Source of the DNA: Caulobacter sp. NIBR2454
Lineage (GTDB): Bacteria > Pseudomonadota > Alphaproteobacteria > Caulobacterales > Caulobacteraceae
Assembly: GCF_027474405.1 (NCBI RefSeq)
Contig: NZ_CP114871.1
Coordinates: forward strand, 2,055,001 to 2,119,000
DNA: 64,000 bases
Direction of reading: 5' to 3'
Positions 45,099 through 54,108 of the stretch are shown in pieces. The notes beneath the pieces were generated by a model. It was not told where the DNA came from. It searched no databases and saw only the letters and a program-made list of their open reading frames with translations. The position numbers were made by a program, and so were the translations under genes. Position 1 is the first letter of the stretch, and each line of letters begins with the position of its first letter.

Positions 45099-46177
45099 CT
45101 ACTTCTCGGTCCGCTCCAGCAGGGCCTTCATCTCGCCCTCCCACAGGGCCGCCCAGGTGTGGGTGCCGTGGCCCTTGGTCGTGCCGTCGGCGGGCAGCAG
45201 GATGTACTTGGCGGTCGGCAGGCGCTTGGCCGCCTCGACGTCCAGGCCCAGTTCCGGCGGGTTGATGAAATCGTCGGCCGAATTGATCCAGGTCATCGGG
45301 ACCTTGATCGTCTCCAGCTTGGGCCACGGATTGTAGTTTCGCGACGACTCCACCTGGTACAGGAAGTCGTTGGCGTCGATCCCCGCCATGCGGCGCGCCA
45401 CATCCGCCTCCACGAACGTATCCACGGCCGCCCGCGTCGGCAGGGCCTTCTGCATCGGAATGGTCGAGGACCCGGCCAGGATCAGGAAGTTGGCGGCGAT
45501 GCGCACGCCCTGCTGCGGCTGGGCGGTGTAGTCCCCGCCCTGCCACGCCGGGTCGGACTTGATCCCATCGACGACCATCTTGCGCCACAGGCGGTTGCGC
45601 CCGGCGATCTCGGTCGGCAGGCACGCCATGGGCATCATCGCCTGGGCGAAGGTCGGATGCGTTTCGGCCCACACGAACCCGTGCATGCACCCCATCGAAG
45701 TGCCGAACAGCAGGCGCAGCCGGTCCACGCCCAGGCCCTTGGTCAGCAATTGGTGCTGCGCGGCGACCATGTCGTCATAGTCGTAGTGCGGGAACTTGGC
45801 CTTCAGTCCATCGCTCGGCTTGGAGCTTTTCCCGTGGCCGATGTTGTCGGGCATGATGATGTAGTACTTGGCCGGATCGAGCACGCCGCCCGGCTTGAAC
45901 AGCACCTCGGAAAACTGCGGGCTCAGAACTGCTTTCCGGTCCCGCCCGTGCCGTGCAGCACCATCACCGCATTGGTGATCTTGCCCGCCGCGTCCCGCTT
46001 GGGCTCGCCCAGGGTGGTGTAGTGCAGGCGCAGCTCGGGCAGGCTCTCGCCCGAGACGAACTTGAAGTTCTTGGCGACGAAATCGCCTTCCTTCACCGGC
46101 CAGTTGGTCTGCGCCAAAGCGCCCGTGGCGAGGCTCAAGGCCGCCGCAGCAGCCAGGCACAAGGTCTTGAATTTCAT
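45099..46177 (-). pseudogene. Exported MetX-like alpha/beta hydrolase, broken by a one-base frameshift
   Basis: The gene reads in two frames. 46177-45923 encodes a signal peptide (MKFKTLCLAAAAALSLATGALA) and the start of the fold, ending VMVLHGTGGTGKQF then TGA. The other frame picks up at once with LSPQFSEVLFKPGGVLDPAK and continues to 45099 with the nucleophile GTSMGCMHGF, Asp in NSADDFINPPE and a closing GHGTHTWAALW histidine. Inserting one base between 45925 and 45926 (TTCTGAGC to TTCCTGAGC) restores a ~358-residue protein. The family is homoserine O-acetyltransferase-like; an exported member is not a true MetX. Nine bases after the dehydrogenase gene. Real mutation or sequencing error cannot be told apart. 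Confidence 0.85.
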
Positions 46178-46186
46178 AGCTTCCCC

Positions 46187-47047
46187 CTACTTCTTCTTAT
46201 TCAATCGGGCCACCAGGCTGGACGTGTCCCAGCGGCGTCCGCCCATGGCCTGCACCTCGGCGTAGAACTGGTCGATCAGGGCCGTGCCCTCCAGCCGCGC
46301 GCCGTTGGTCCGCGCCTCGTCCAGGGCGATGCCCAGGTCCTTGCGCATCCAGTCCACGGCGAAGCCGAAGTCGAACTTGTCCTTGGCCATGGTCGGCCAG
46401 CGGTTCTCCATCTGCCAGCTCTGGGCCGAGCCCTTGGAGATGGCGGCCAGCACCAGCTCGGTGTCGAGCCCGGCCTGAGTGGCGAAGTGCAGCGCCTCGG
46501 CGACCCCCTGCACCACGCCGGCGATGGCGATCTGGTTGCACATCTTGGTCAATTGACCCGCGCCCGTCTCGCCCATGTGGGTGATCGCCTTGGCGTAAGA
46601 GTCCATGACGGGCTGAGCGCGGTCGAAGGCGGCCTTGTCGGCCCCGACCATGATGGTCAGCTGCCCGTTCTCGGCCCCCGCCTGCCCGCCCGACACCGGC
46701 GCATCGACAAAACTCGCACCCGCCTTGGCGCACAACTCGCCCATCTCGCGGGCGAGCTTAGCGCTGGTGGTGGTGTGGTCGGCGATGATCCCGCCCTGGG
46801 CCATGGTCTCCAGCGCCTGGGGGACGACGCCCCGGACGTCGTCGTCATTGCCCACGCACAGGAAGACGATCTCGGCCCCCGCCGCGGCCTCGCCGATGGT
46901 CGATCCGGCCGCGCCGCCATGGGCTTCGACCCAACGCTGGGCCTTTTCCGGGCTGCGGTTGAACACCGCCACCTCGTGCCCGGCCTTGGCCAGATACCCC
47001 GCCATGGGAAAGCCCATGACCCCAAGACCGATGAAGGCGACTTTCAT
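46187..47047 (-). CDS. NAD(P)-dependent beta-hydroxyacid dehydrogenase (HIBADH-like)
   Basis: 286 residues from ATG 47047. MKVAFIGLGVMGFPMAGYLAKAGHEVAVFNRS dinucleotide fold, FVDAPVSGGQAGAENGQL, and catalytic lysine in GAGQLTKMCNQIAIAG. Distantly paralogous to mmsB at 37878. Could act on glyoxylate/succinic semialdehyde, tartronate semialdehyde or 3-hydroxyisobutyrate; the sequence does not decide. Followed at nine bases by the frameshifted hydrolase gene. Confidence 0.88.
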   Translation of the reverse strand: MKVAFIGLGVMGFPMAGYLAKAGHEVAVFNRSPEKAQRWVEAHGGAAGSTIGEAAAGAEIVFLCVGNDDDVRGVVPQALETMAQGGIIADHTTTSAKLAREMGELCAKAGASFVDAPVSGGQAGAENGQLTIMVGADKAAFDRAQPVMDSYAKAITHMGETGAGQLTKMCNQIAIAGVVQGVAEALHFATQAGLDTELVLAAISKGSAQSWQMENRWPTMAKDKFDFGFAVDWMRKDLGIALDEARTNGARLEGTALIDQFYAEVQAMGGRRWDTSSLVARLNKKK

Positions 47048-47175
47048 GCGCACGCTCCTGAACCGCGCCCGAACCACGGGACGCCTGCGGTTAGGCCCAG
47101 CAGCGCTTGGCGGCAACCCCATCTTAACGGGCGGGCGTCATGCTGAAGACCTTATCAAGGTTAAGGACGCGCCCA

Positions 47176-48084
47176 ATGGCGATCGGCAACGACGCTCCGA
47201 TCATCATCAAGAAGATCAAGAAGGGCGGCGACCATGGGCACCATGGCGGCGCCTGGAAGGTCGCCTACGCCGACTTCGTGACCGCCATGATGGCGTTCTT
47301 CCTGCTGATGTGGCTGCTGTCCTCGACCACCGAGGAGCAGCGCCAGGGCATCGCCGACTATTTCGCCCCCGCCGCCGTCACCGATTCGACCAGCGGCTCG
47401 GGCGGCATCCTGGGCGGCACCGCCCTGGGTGAGGAAGGCGATCAGGCCCGCGGCAGCCAGGCCCTCGTCGAGGCCACCGCCCCCCAGGCTCCGCCGGACG
47501 CCGTAGAACAGGGCCAGAGCGCTAAGACCGGCGCGGCCCTCGACAACGCCACCGAAGACGCCCTGCGCCAGGCCCTGATGAAGAAGGAGAACGACAGCTT
47601 CGCCTCCGCCGCCCAGTCCCTGCGCCAGGCGCTGCAGGACATGCCGGAGCTGGCTGAGCTGTCGAAGCAGATCTTCATCGACCAGACGCCTGAGGGCATG
47701 CGCATTCAGCTGGTCGATCAGGAAGGCCGCTCGATGTTCAAGGAGAACGCGGCCCAGCCCAACGAACGCGCTCGCCTGCTGCTGCGCGCCATCGCCAAGA
47801 TCGTCAACCAGCTGCCCAACCGCCTGACCATCTCCGGCCACACCAGCGCCAACGCCGCCGGCCGCCAGTCCGACGCCGACTGGCCCCTGTCAGCTAATCG
47901 CGCCAACGCCGCCCGCCAGATTCTGCAGAGCGCGGGCGTGGACGCCGACCGAATCTATCAGGTCTCGGGCAAGGCCAATTCCGACCCGCTCTACCCGGAC
48001 GATCCCACCCTGGCCGGCAACCGCCGCATCTCCATCGTCCTGTTGCGCGACAAGCCCGTCCTGCCGCCGGACAATGCGTTCTAA
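47176..48084 (+). CDS. motB: Flagellar motor stator protein MotB
   Basis: 302 residues from ATG 47176 (AAGGA upstream). Single transmembrane helix (~30-50) with the proton-binding aspartate in KVAYADFVTAMMAFFLLMWLL, a linker of ~110 residues, then an OmpA/MotB peptidoglycan-binding domain (~155-290: LTISGHTSA, DWPLSANRANAARQIL, NRRISIVLL). Forms the stator with MotA, which is not adjacent; motA and motB are separate in Caulobacter too. Divergent from the dehydrogenase gene. Confidence 0.95.
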   Translation: MAIGNDAPIIIKKIKKGGDHGHHGGAWKVAYADFVTAMMAFFLLMWLLSSTTEEQRQGIADYFAPAAVTDSTSGSGGILGGTALGEEGDQARGSQALVEATAPQAPPDAVEQGQSAKTGAALDNATEDALRQALMKKENDSFASAAQSLRQALQDMPELAELSKQIFIDQTPEGMRIQLVDQEGRSMFKENAAQPNERARLLLRAIAKIVNQLPNRLTISGHTSANAAGRQSDADWPLSANRANAARQILQSAGVDADRIYQVSGKANSDPLYPDDPTLAGNRRISIVLLRDKPVLPPDNAF

Positions 48085-48109
48085 ACAACGTTCAGGTGCG
48101 ACAAACCCG

Positions 48110-48135
48110 GCATCTTGCGCGCCGCCGCAAGATGC
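48110..48135 (+). terminator. Hairpin after motB
   Basis: GCATCTTGCG (48110-48119), 6-base loop, CGCAAGATGC (48126-48135): perfect 10-bp stem 26 bases after the motB stop. It is followed by CCCCCTAATCC with no T-run, so termination would be weak or factor-dependent. Confidence 0.5.
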
Positions 48136-48180
48136 CCCCTAATCCGCTTAGGGCTGGGGCGTAGAGAGCGCCAATAGGAC

Positions 48181-48975
48181 GTGACGCAACATTTTCCGAC
48201 GCGACAGCTTCGGTTCTTCCTGACGGCGCCAAGCCCGTGCCCGTACCTGCCCGGCCGCCAGGAACGCAAGGTGTTCGCTCACCTTCCCCTGACCGACGGG
48301 CCGACCGTGAACGACGGCCTGACCCAGGTCGGTTTCCGCCGCTCACAGAACATCGCCTACAGGCCCGCCTGCGAATCATGCCGCGCCTGCGTCTCGGCCC
48401 GCGCCTCGGCCAAAGAGTACGTCTTCTCCCGCTCCGAGCGGAAGGTTCTGTCCCGCAACGAGGACCTGGAACGCCATCTGGTCGAGGCCGAGGCGACCAT
48501 GGAGCAGTTCGACCTGCTCCGCCGCTACCTCAACGCCCGCCACGCCGAGGGCGGCATGGCCGACATGACCTGGCCCGACTACGTCGCCATGGTCGAGGAC
48601 ACCGCCGTCCGCACCCACATGATCGAGTACCGCCGCAAGTCGCAGGACCGCGGCCCCGGCGACCTGATCGCCTGCGTGCTGGTGGATGTGCTCGCTGACG
48701 GCCTGTCGCTGGTCTACAGCTTCTACGAGCCGACCCTCCCCAAGCGCAGCCTGGGCAGCTTCGTCATCCTCGACCACATGATCCAGGCCTGCCTGACCGG
48801 CCTGCCCTACGTCTATCTGGGCTACTGGGTCCCGGGCAGCGAGAAGATGGCCTACAAGGCCCGCTTCTCGCCGCTGGAAATCCTCAAGCCGGGCGGCTGG
48901 GCCCTGATGAGCGCCCGCGACCGCGAAGCCGGCCCACCCGAGCCCGACGCGACTAGTACCGCGCCCGCAGCGTGA
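48181..48975 (+). CDS. bpt: Aspartate/glutamate leucyltransferase (bacterial N-end rule)
   Basis: 264 residues from GTG 48181. N-terminal metal/substrate cysteines: APSPCPYLPGRQERK and RPACESCRACVSARA, then the acyltransferase core SLVYSFYEPTLPKRSLGSFV and YVYLGYWVPGSEKMAYKARF. Adds leucine to N-terminal Asp or Glu, marking proteins for ClpAP through ClpS. Its tail overlaps the convergent TonB receptor gene by 23 bases. Confidence 0.95.
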   Translation: MTQHFPTRQLRFFLTAPSPCPYLPGRQERKVFAHLPLTDGPTVNDGLTQVGFRRSQNIAYRPACESCRACVSARASAKEYVFSRSERKVLSRNEDLERHLVEAEATMEQFDLLRRYLNARHAEGGMADMTWPDYVAMVEDTAVRTHMIEYRRKSQDRGPGDLIACVLVDVLADGLSLVYSFYEPTLPKRSLGSFVILDHMIQACLTGLPYVYLGYWVPGSEKMAYKARFSPLEILKPGGWALMSARDREAGPPEPDATSTAPAA

Positions 48976-51334
48976 AGCTCACCGTGCTGTCGTCGCCCGG
49001 CGTCCCGACGACGAGGCCGGAGTTGCCCGACACCACGGTGATGTTCTGGATGTACTCCTCATCCAGCACGTTCTTGGCCGAGACGAACGCCTCCCACCCG
49101 GCGTCGGATTTGAAGCCCGCGCGCAGATTGACGATCTGGTAGGACGGCAGGCGGCTGTAGATGGAATCCGTCGCGTCGGCGAAGTAGGCCGAGCGGAAGC
49201 TGGCGTCGACGCCGGCATAGGCCTCCCCGCTGAAGCGTCCGATCGACAGCTCGCGGCGGTACTCGCCCCCGAACGATCCCGCCCATTTGGAAACGCCGGG
49301 AAGCTCCTTGCCCGACAGGTCGCACGCCGCCGTGGAGGTTCCCACCCGCTCCAATGGGCACGGGCCGTTCAGGAAGCTGTCGTACTCGCCGTCCGTGTAG
49401 GCAAGGTTGCTATAGAAGCTGAAGCCGTTGATCGGCCGGGTGCTGAGGTCCAGTTCCGCCCCCCGCACCGTCACCTTCTCCACATTCGCCAGATAGCCGC
49501 GCAAGGCCCCCGGGCCGGCGTCCACCACGTTCGCCTGGAAGTCGCGGACGTTAGTGGCGAAGACCGCCGCATTGGCGGTGACGAAGCGGTCGAAAAGCTC
49601 GGTCTTGAGGCCCGCCTCGTAGGTGGTGACCTTCTCCGGCTCGACCACGGCGTTGACCAGCGATGGCGCCCCCGCGGCCGTGGTCGGAATGCCCGCCATG
49701 TTGATCCCGCCCGACTTGTAGCCGCGCGAATATGTCCCGTAGGCGTGGACGGTGTCGGTCAGGTCGTAGGAGACCGCCACCTGCCCCGAAAAGGAGCCGT
49801 CGCTGGTCTCGGCCTGATAGTTCTGCGGCCGTGCGACGCCGAGGCGGCGGTTGATCAGGACGGTGTCCGTGGTGGCCAAGCCGCCGGTCACCGTGCTGAC
49901 ATAGCTGCCGTCTTTCTCTTCGTGCGTGTACCTGATGCCGGGCGTGACCCGCAGGCGGTCGCTGACGTTCCAGGTCAGCTGGCCAAAGGCCGCATAGCTG
50001 GTGGTGTCGATGCTTGAGTCGTTGAACACCGTGTAGCCGGCCAGCAGGGCGGACGGCGTGTTGGTCCCTGGCAACAGCCAATAGGCTGCGTCAGCGCCGT
50101 ATTCGGTGATCCCGTTGGTGGTGACGTTCTGGTCGAAATAATAGACGCCGACCGTCCAGTCGACGCGGTTGGTCCCGTTGGATGCCAGCCGCAGCTCCTG
50201 GCTGTCCTGCTTCTGGTGCGAAGGGTTGTTCGACCGCCGCGTGACATCCAGCGCGGTGTAGTCGCGGTCGTTGCGCGGCTCCCAATCCCACTCGCGGTGC
50301 GCCGTCACGGACGTCAGGGTGGCCCAGCCCAGGTCGTAATCGACGATGGCCGACAGCCCGCTGACCCATTGGTCCGCCTGGATTCGGTCATTCACATCCG
50401 CGAGGCGGTCATGAATGTCTGTGCTGGCCGGTCGATAGTTTAGACCGGCGGCCAGGGCCGGGAACTGCTGGCTCGCCGGCTTCTGCGTGGTCCCGACCCG
50501 ATAGAAGAGCTGGGTGCAGCACTCCGGCTGCTGCTGGGCGTATTCGCCATTCAGACGCACGGTCAGCTTGGGGGTCGGGGTGTACAGGATCTGGGCGCGG
50601 TAGCCTTGGCTGTCGCGCGCGTTCTGATCCAGCTTCTGAACGGGGTTGTAGATGTCGCCGTCGCGCCACGTGCCGACCGCCGAAATGCGCGCGGCCAGGA
50701 CGTCCTTGATGATCGACCCGCTGATCGTGCCTTTCACCTGGCGAAAGTTGTAGCTGCCGTAGCTTCCCTCGATCGCCGCCTCGAAGGTGTTGCTGGCGTT
50801 CAGGGTGGTGACGTTCAGGGCGCCCGCGGTGGTGTTCTTGCCAAACAGCGTGCCCTGCGGTCCGCGCAGGACCTCCACCTGCTGTATGTCGATGAAGTCC
50901 AGCGTCGCTATGGCGGGCCGCGAGACATAGACCTGGTCGATATAGACCCCGACCCCCTGCTCCAGCCCGTCATTGGCCAAGCCGTAGGACGCACCCAGGC
51001 CCCGGATGGTCAGCGCCGTGTTGCGCGGATTGGGCGACAGCACCTGCAAGGTCGGAACCAGCTGCGTCAGCTGGGTGATAGTGTTGACCTGGGTCTGCTC
51101 CAGGCGCTCGCCAGAGGTCACCTGCAGGGCGATCGGAACGTCCTGCGCCTGCTCTTCGCGGCGGCGGGCCGTCACTACGACCCCCGAGAGGGAGGCGCCC
51201 GCCACCTCCGCCGTCGGAACAGCCTCACCAACCGACGCGCTGGGCGCCTGCGCCAAAGCCGCCGGCGCGGCGCCGCAGAACAGGGCGGCCAGAACCGCGC
51301 TCCCGATCAAACCCTTACGTTCAGCCGAACTCAT
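48953..51334 (-). CDS. TonB-dependent receptor
   Basis: 793 residues from ATG 51334, with GAGGGG eight bases upstream; a TTG at 51340 is less likely. Signal peptide to AQAPSA, TonB-box-like SGVVVTARR, plug (~50-165: DVPIALQVTSGERLEQ, NTALTIRGLG, EVLRGPQGTLFGKNTTAGALN) and a barrel ending VSFTLRARY with an aromatic last residue. The plug is of the FyuA/siderophore-like class with RGPQGTLFGKN, unlike the receptor at 23578. Substrate unknown. Confidence 0.92.
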   Translation of the reverse strand: MSSAERKGLIGSAVLAALFCGAAPAALAQAPSASVGEAVPTAEVAGASLSGVVVTARRREEQAQDVPIALQVTSGERLEQTQVNTITQLTQLVPTLQVLSPNPRNTALTIRGLGASYGLANDGLEQGVGVYIDQVYVSRPAIATLDFIDIQQVEVLRGPQGTLFGKNTTAGALNVTTLNASNTFEAAIEGSYGSYNFRQVKGTISGSIIKDVLAARISAVGTWRDGDIYNPVQKLDQNARDSQGYRAQILYTPTPKLTVRLNGEYAQQQPECCTQLFYRVGTTQKPASQQFPALAAGLNYRPASTDIHDRLADVNDRIQADQWVSGLSAIVDYDLGWATLTSVTAHREWDWEPRNDRDYTALDVTRRSNNPSHQKQDSQELRLASNGTNRVDWTVGVYYFDQNVTTNGITEYGADAAYWLLPGTNTPSALLAGYTVFNDSSIDTTSYAAFGQLTWNVSDRLRVTPGIRYTHEEKDGSYVSTVTGGLATTDTVLINRRLGVARPQNYQAETSDGSFSGQVAVSYDLTDTVHAYGTYSRGYKSGGINMAGIPTTAAGAPSLVNAVVEPEKVTTYEAGLKTELFDRFVTANAAVFATNVRDFQANVVDAGPGALRGYLANVEKVTVRGAELDLSTRPINGFSFYSNLAYTDGEYDSFLNGPCPLERVGTSTAACDLSGKELPGVSKWAGSFGGEYRRELSIGRFSGEAYAGVDASFRSAYFADATDSIYSRLPSYQIVNLRAGFKSDAGWEAFVSAKNVLDEEYIQNITVVSGNSGLVVGTPGDDSTVSFTLRARY

Positions 51335-51385
51335 GCTCAATCCCCTCGTCTCAAGGCCCCTTGGGGAAAGGCATAACCTCCTTAT

Positions 51386-51404
51386 TCCTATCTAACCGAT
51401 AGGA
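51386..51404. promoter_or_regulatory. Inverted repeat upstream of the second TonB receptor
   Basis: TCCTATC-TAACC-GATAGGA: perfect 7-bp arms with a 5-base spacer, 52-70 bases upstream of the receptor ATG. Position and symmetry suggest an operator for an unlinked regulator. It is unlike the dyad before the first receptor. Confidence 0.45.
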
Positions 51405-51492
51405 TTAAACTAAACTGGTAATGAGGTTCTCTGAGAGCGACGGTGAGCGGGCGCTGTCACCTCGGCCAGCCCCTCGCTCATGTCCCCACAAC

Positions 51493-51906
51493 TCACATCC
51501 GCTCGCCGGGCAGCGCGCTCGCCTGCCGGATCCAATCGGCGAATTGCACCTCGTCGATCGGGTCGTCCTCGTGGATGTGGAAGTAGCGCACGTCCTGCTG
51601 TTTGGACGTCTGCGGCGGCGGCGGGTTCAGCGATGCGCCCTTGAAGAAGGCCACCTTGATGTACCGGGTGAAGACATGGACCCCCAGGAACCAGCCCTGC
51701 CCCTCGATCCCGTACAGGGGCGAGTTCCATTTGACCGCCTTGCTCACCCCCGGAACCGTGCGCTCGATCAGCGCGTCGAGGCGAGCCCCAACCTCGCTCT
51801 TCCAGCCAGGCATGGCGGCGATATAGGCCTGCACCGGGGCGTCGCCGTAGCCCTTGGCGATCTGTGGGTTGCCGCCCGAAAGCAACTTGGGTTTGTCCTC
51901 AGCCAT
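51493..51906 (-). CDS. DUF1801 family protein
   Basis: 137 residues from ATG 51906 with AAGGGAG eight bases upstream (a TTG at 51927 is the alternative). Matches DUF1801/YdhG-like: QAYIAAMPGWKSEVGARLD, VKWNSPLYGIEGQGWFLG and KVAFFKGASL. The fold is small alpha/beta and of unknown function. Third gene after arsR-type and SRPBCC genes, 24 bases downstream, a grouping often seen. Confidence 0.82.
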   Translation of the reverse strand: MAEDKPKLLSGGNPQIAKGYGDAPVQAYIAAMPGWKSEVGARLDALIERTVPGVSKAVKWNSPLYGIEGQGWFLGVHVFTRYIKVAFFKGASLNPPPPQTSKQQDVRYFHIHEDDPIDEVQFADWIRQASALPGERM

Positions 51907-51930
51907 GGTGTCCGCTCCCTTCGCCAAACC

Positions 51931-52353
51931 TCAGTCCCGCGCCAGCAATTGCTCCAGCTTGCCGAAGAATTGCCCCCAACCGGCGTGGGCGCCGCCGAAG
52001 GCCTGCTTCTGATCCGGCCGGAAACCGACCTGTTCCATGCGCAGGTGCGTGCCCGCATCCGTAGGGGTCAGGGTGAAGGTGACCACGCTCTCCAGTGCAT
52101 AGGCCGGATCGTCGTGCGCGAAGTTCCAGCTATAGGACAGCGCCCGGTTCGCCTCGACCACCAGGACCTCGCAGTCCAGGACCCCGCCCCAATCGCCGCG
52201 CAGGTTGAAGCGATGGCCAGGGGTCGGCGCGAAGTCGTTCTTCATCAGCCACTCCTCGATCAGGTGGGGCTGGGTCAGGGCGCGCCAAAGTTTTTCCGGC
52301 GGATGAGGAAACTCTCGCTCTACGACGACGGAGCGCGTTTCAGCTGCGGTCAT
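51931..52353 (-). CDS. SRPBCC (AHSA1-like) domain protein
   Basis: 140 residues covering a single START/Bet v1-like domain: VVVEREFPHPPEKLWRALTQ, GGVLDCEVLVVEANRALSYSW, VTFTLTPTDAGTHLRMEQVG and the closing helix GWGQFFGKLEQLL. Such proteins bind hydrophobic ligands; the ligand is unknown. ATG overlaps the stop of the ArsR-type gene by four bases. Confidence 0.88.
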   Translation of the reverse strand: MTAAETRSVVVEREFPHPPEKLWRALTQPHLIEEWLMKNDFAPTPGHRFNLRGDWGGVLDCEVLVVEANRALSYSWNFAHDDPAYALESVVTFTLTPTDAGTHLRMEQVGFRPDQKQAFGGAHAGWGQFFGKLEQLLARD

Positions 52354-52673
52354 TGGTCCATCCTTTTGAGAAGGTCTTCGAGGCCGTCGAACCGGCGCTC
52401 CCAGAAGCTGGCCATCTCGCTGGTCCAGTCGACCAGCGGGGCCAGAGCCTCGAGTTGGGCGCTGTAGTGCGTCTGCCGGCCCTCGTGGCGATCGCGCACC
52501 AGCCCGGCCTGCTTAAGGACGCCCAGATGTTTGGAGACGGCCGGCTGCGAGACCCCGGCTTGGGCCGTCAGAGCCCCCACCGTCTGCTCCCCATCACGGC
52601 ACAGACGCTCGAAGATCGCCCGACGGGTCGGGTCTGCGAGGGTTCGAAAAAGGGCGTCTTGGGCGGCTGACAT
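52350..52673 (-). CDS. ArsR-family transcriptional regulator
   Basis: 107 residues. Winged helix: TLADPTRRAIFERLCRDGEQTV, QAGVSQPAVSKHLGVLKQAGLV (recognition helix) and RDRHEGRQTHYSAQ wing. No metal-binding cysteine pair (only one Cys), so it is not an arsenic or zinc sensor of the classic kind; it belongs to the group paired with SRPBCC proteins. Two tandem 18-bp dyads lie 9-53 bases before its ATG, and the SD is poor, so autorepression of a near-leaderless transcript is likely. Confidence 0.9.
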   Translation of the reverse strand: MSAAQDALFRTLADPTRRAIFERLCRDGEQTVGALTAQAGVSQPAVSKHLGVLKQAGLVRDRHEGRQTHYSAQLEALAPLVDWTSEMASFWERRFDGLEDLLKRMDQ

Positions 52674-52681
52674 GGAAAACG

Positions 52682-52726
52682 CATAACTCAGTGGCTATGG
52701 ATTAAACCCATAACCAATGAGCTATG
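52682..52726. promoter_or_regulatory. Two tandem operators CATAAC-N6-GCTATG
   Basis: Site 1 at 52682-52699 and site 2 at 52709-52726, both reading CATAAC-N6-GCTATG on the plus strand, centre-to-centre 27 bases. Each is a near-symmetric dyad (CATARC/GYTATG), and the whole region is also a 24-base inverted repeat matching at 21 positions. They overlap the probable promoter of the arsR-type gene. Confidence 0.7.
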
Positions 52727-52770
52727 CGTTTTGCAAGCCTCTAAACAGCGAGGCGAAAAGGTTTCATCGC

Positions 52771-54039
52771 TCAGTGCGCCTTGATCGCCGGATAGATGCC
52801 CGCCGCCGACAGGCGGTTCAGCTCCGCCTCGTCGTCACCGCGCCCTAGGACCTGGACCATGCCCAGGACGAACAGGTCATTGACCGGATCGATCCAGAAC
52901 CAGGTCCCGGCCGCGCCGCCCCAGCTGTATGTTCCCTTGCCCATGGGCGTGCCGGCCGCGGCCGGGTCCATGACGGTGGCGAAGTCCAGACCAAAGCCGA
53001 CGCCAGGGCCCAACGGCTTCTTGGCCAGGGAGGCCTCCGACAGGTGGTTGGCGCGCATCAGCGCCACCGTTTCGGGTTTCAGCAGGCGCTTGCCGTCCAG
53101 CTCCCCGCCGTTCAGCAGCATCTGCGAGAACCGGGCGTAGTCGGCCGTGGTCGAGACCAGACCGCCGCCGCCCGACTCCACCGCCGGCGGCTTGGACACG
53201 TCCAGCACCATGAAGCCTTGGGCCGGGACCACGGCCTTGTCCTTGGGGTTGATCAGATACAGCGAGGCCAGGCGGCTCTGCTTCTCGGCGGGAACCCAGA
53301 AGCCGGTATCGACCATGCCCAGCGGGGCGAAGATCCGCTCCTGCATGAAGGCGCCCAGCTTCTTGCCGGTGATGCGCTCGACGATCGCCCCCTGCAGGTC
53401 CACCGCCACGCTGTACTTCCACTGCTCGCCCGGCTGGCCGATCAGCGGCAGGGTCGCAAGCTTTTGCAGGAAAGCGTCCGTGGTGGGCGAGCCCAGCAGG
53501 CCGCTGTCGCGGTAGGCCTTGTCCACCGGGTTGTCGACCTGCAGGCCGTAGGCGAAGCCCGCCTGATGGCTCATCAGCTCGCGCATGGTGGCGGCGCGCT
53601 TGGCAGGCTCGGTGATCGGCTGGCCGGCCGCGTCGATACCCTTGAACACCTTCAGGTTCGCCAGTTCGGGAAGGAACTTGGTGATCGGGTCGTCCAGCGA
53701 CCACTTGCCCTCTTCGAACAGCATCATCATCGCCACGCCGGTCACCGGCTTGGTCTGGGAATAGATGCGGTAGATCGTGTCGGCCTTCAGCGGCGCCCCG
53801 GTGGTCAGGTCGGCCTTGCCATAGATGTCCTGGTGAATGACCTTGCCGCCCTTGACGACATAGGTCGCCACGCCCGGCAACCGCCCCTGATCGACCAAGG
53901 CGTGCATGGAAGCGTCCAGTTGCTGGAACGCGGCGTCCTTGGAGACCGCGGCGGGCGCCGTGGTCGTCTGGGCCTGGCACGCTGGCGCAACGGCAAGGAT
54001 GGCGGCTGCGGCGGCGACCGCCCAGTTCAAACGTCGCAT
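52771..54039 (-). CDS. Serine hydrolase of the beta-lactamase class C family
   Basis: 422 residues with a signal peptide ending AQA (~24). SxxK in YRIYSQTKPVTGVAMMMLFEEGKWSLDDP, a Y-S-V tyrosine motif in EQWKYSVAVDLQ, and a late G-x-G-like SWGGAAGTWFWIDP. Esterase/D-aminopeptidase/penicillin-binding-type enzymes share this fold; beta-lactamase activity is not implied. Paralogous to the next gene (54109). Confidence 0.88.
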   Translation of the reverse strand: MRRLNWAVAAAAAILAVAPACQAQTTTAPAAVSKDAAFQQLDASMHALVDQGRLPGVATYVVKGGKVIHQDIYGKADLTTGAPLKADTIYRIYSQTKPVTGVAMMMLFEEGKWSLDDPITKFLPELANLKVFKGIDAAGQPITEPAKRAATMRELMSHQAGFAYGLQVDNPVDKAYRDSGLLGSPTTDAFLQKLATLPLIGQPGEQWKYSVAVDLQGAIVERITGKKLGAFMQERIFAPLGMVDTGFWVPAEKQSRLASLYLINPKDKAVVPAQGFMVLDVSKPPAVESGGGGLVSTTADYARFSQMLLNGGELDGKRLLKPETVALMRANHLSEASLAKKPLGPGVGFGLDFATVMDPAAAGTPMGKGTYSWGGAAGTWFWIDPVNDLFVLGMVQVLGRGDDEAELNRLSAAGIYPAIKAH

Positions 54040-54108
54040 GAAGGCTTTCCCCTAATCACCACTGGAGCTTTAGCGGGGCACCTTAACGGCGATAAGACAG
54101 CCCGCCAG

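Noticed and set aside
45099..46160. Reading 45099-46160 as one intact gene
   Set aside because: Its first ~75 residues are arginine-rich nonsense antiphase to a proper signal peptide and hydrolase N-terminus in the other frame; the frameshift explanation is far better.
47095..47175. CtrA box (TTAA-N7-TTAA) in the motB promoter
   Set aside because: TTAA occurs near 47114 and 47161, but the spacing to a second half-site is wrong.
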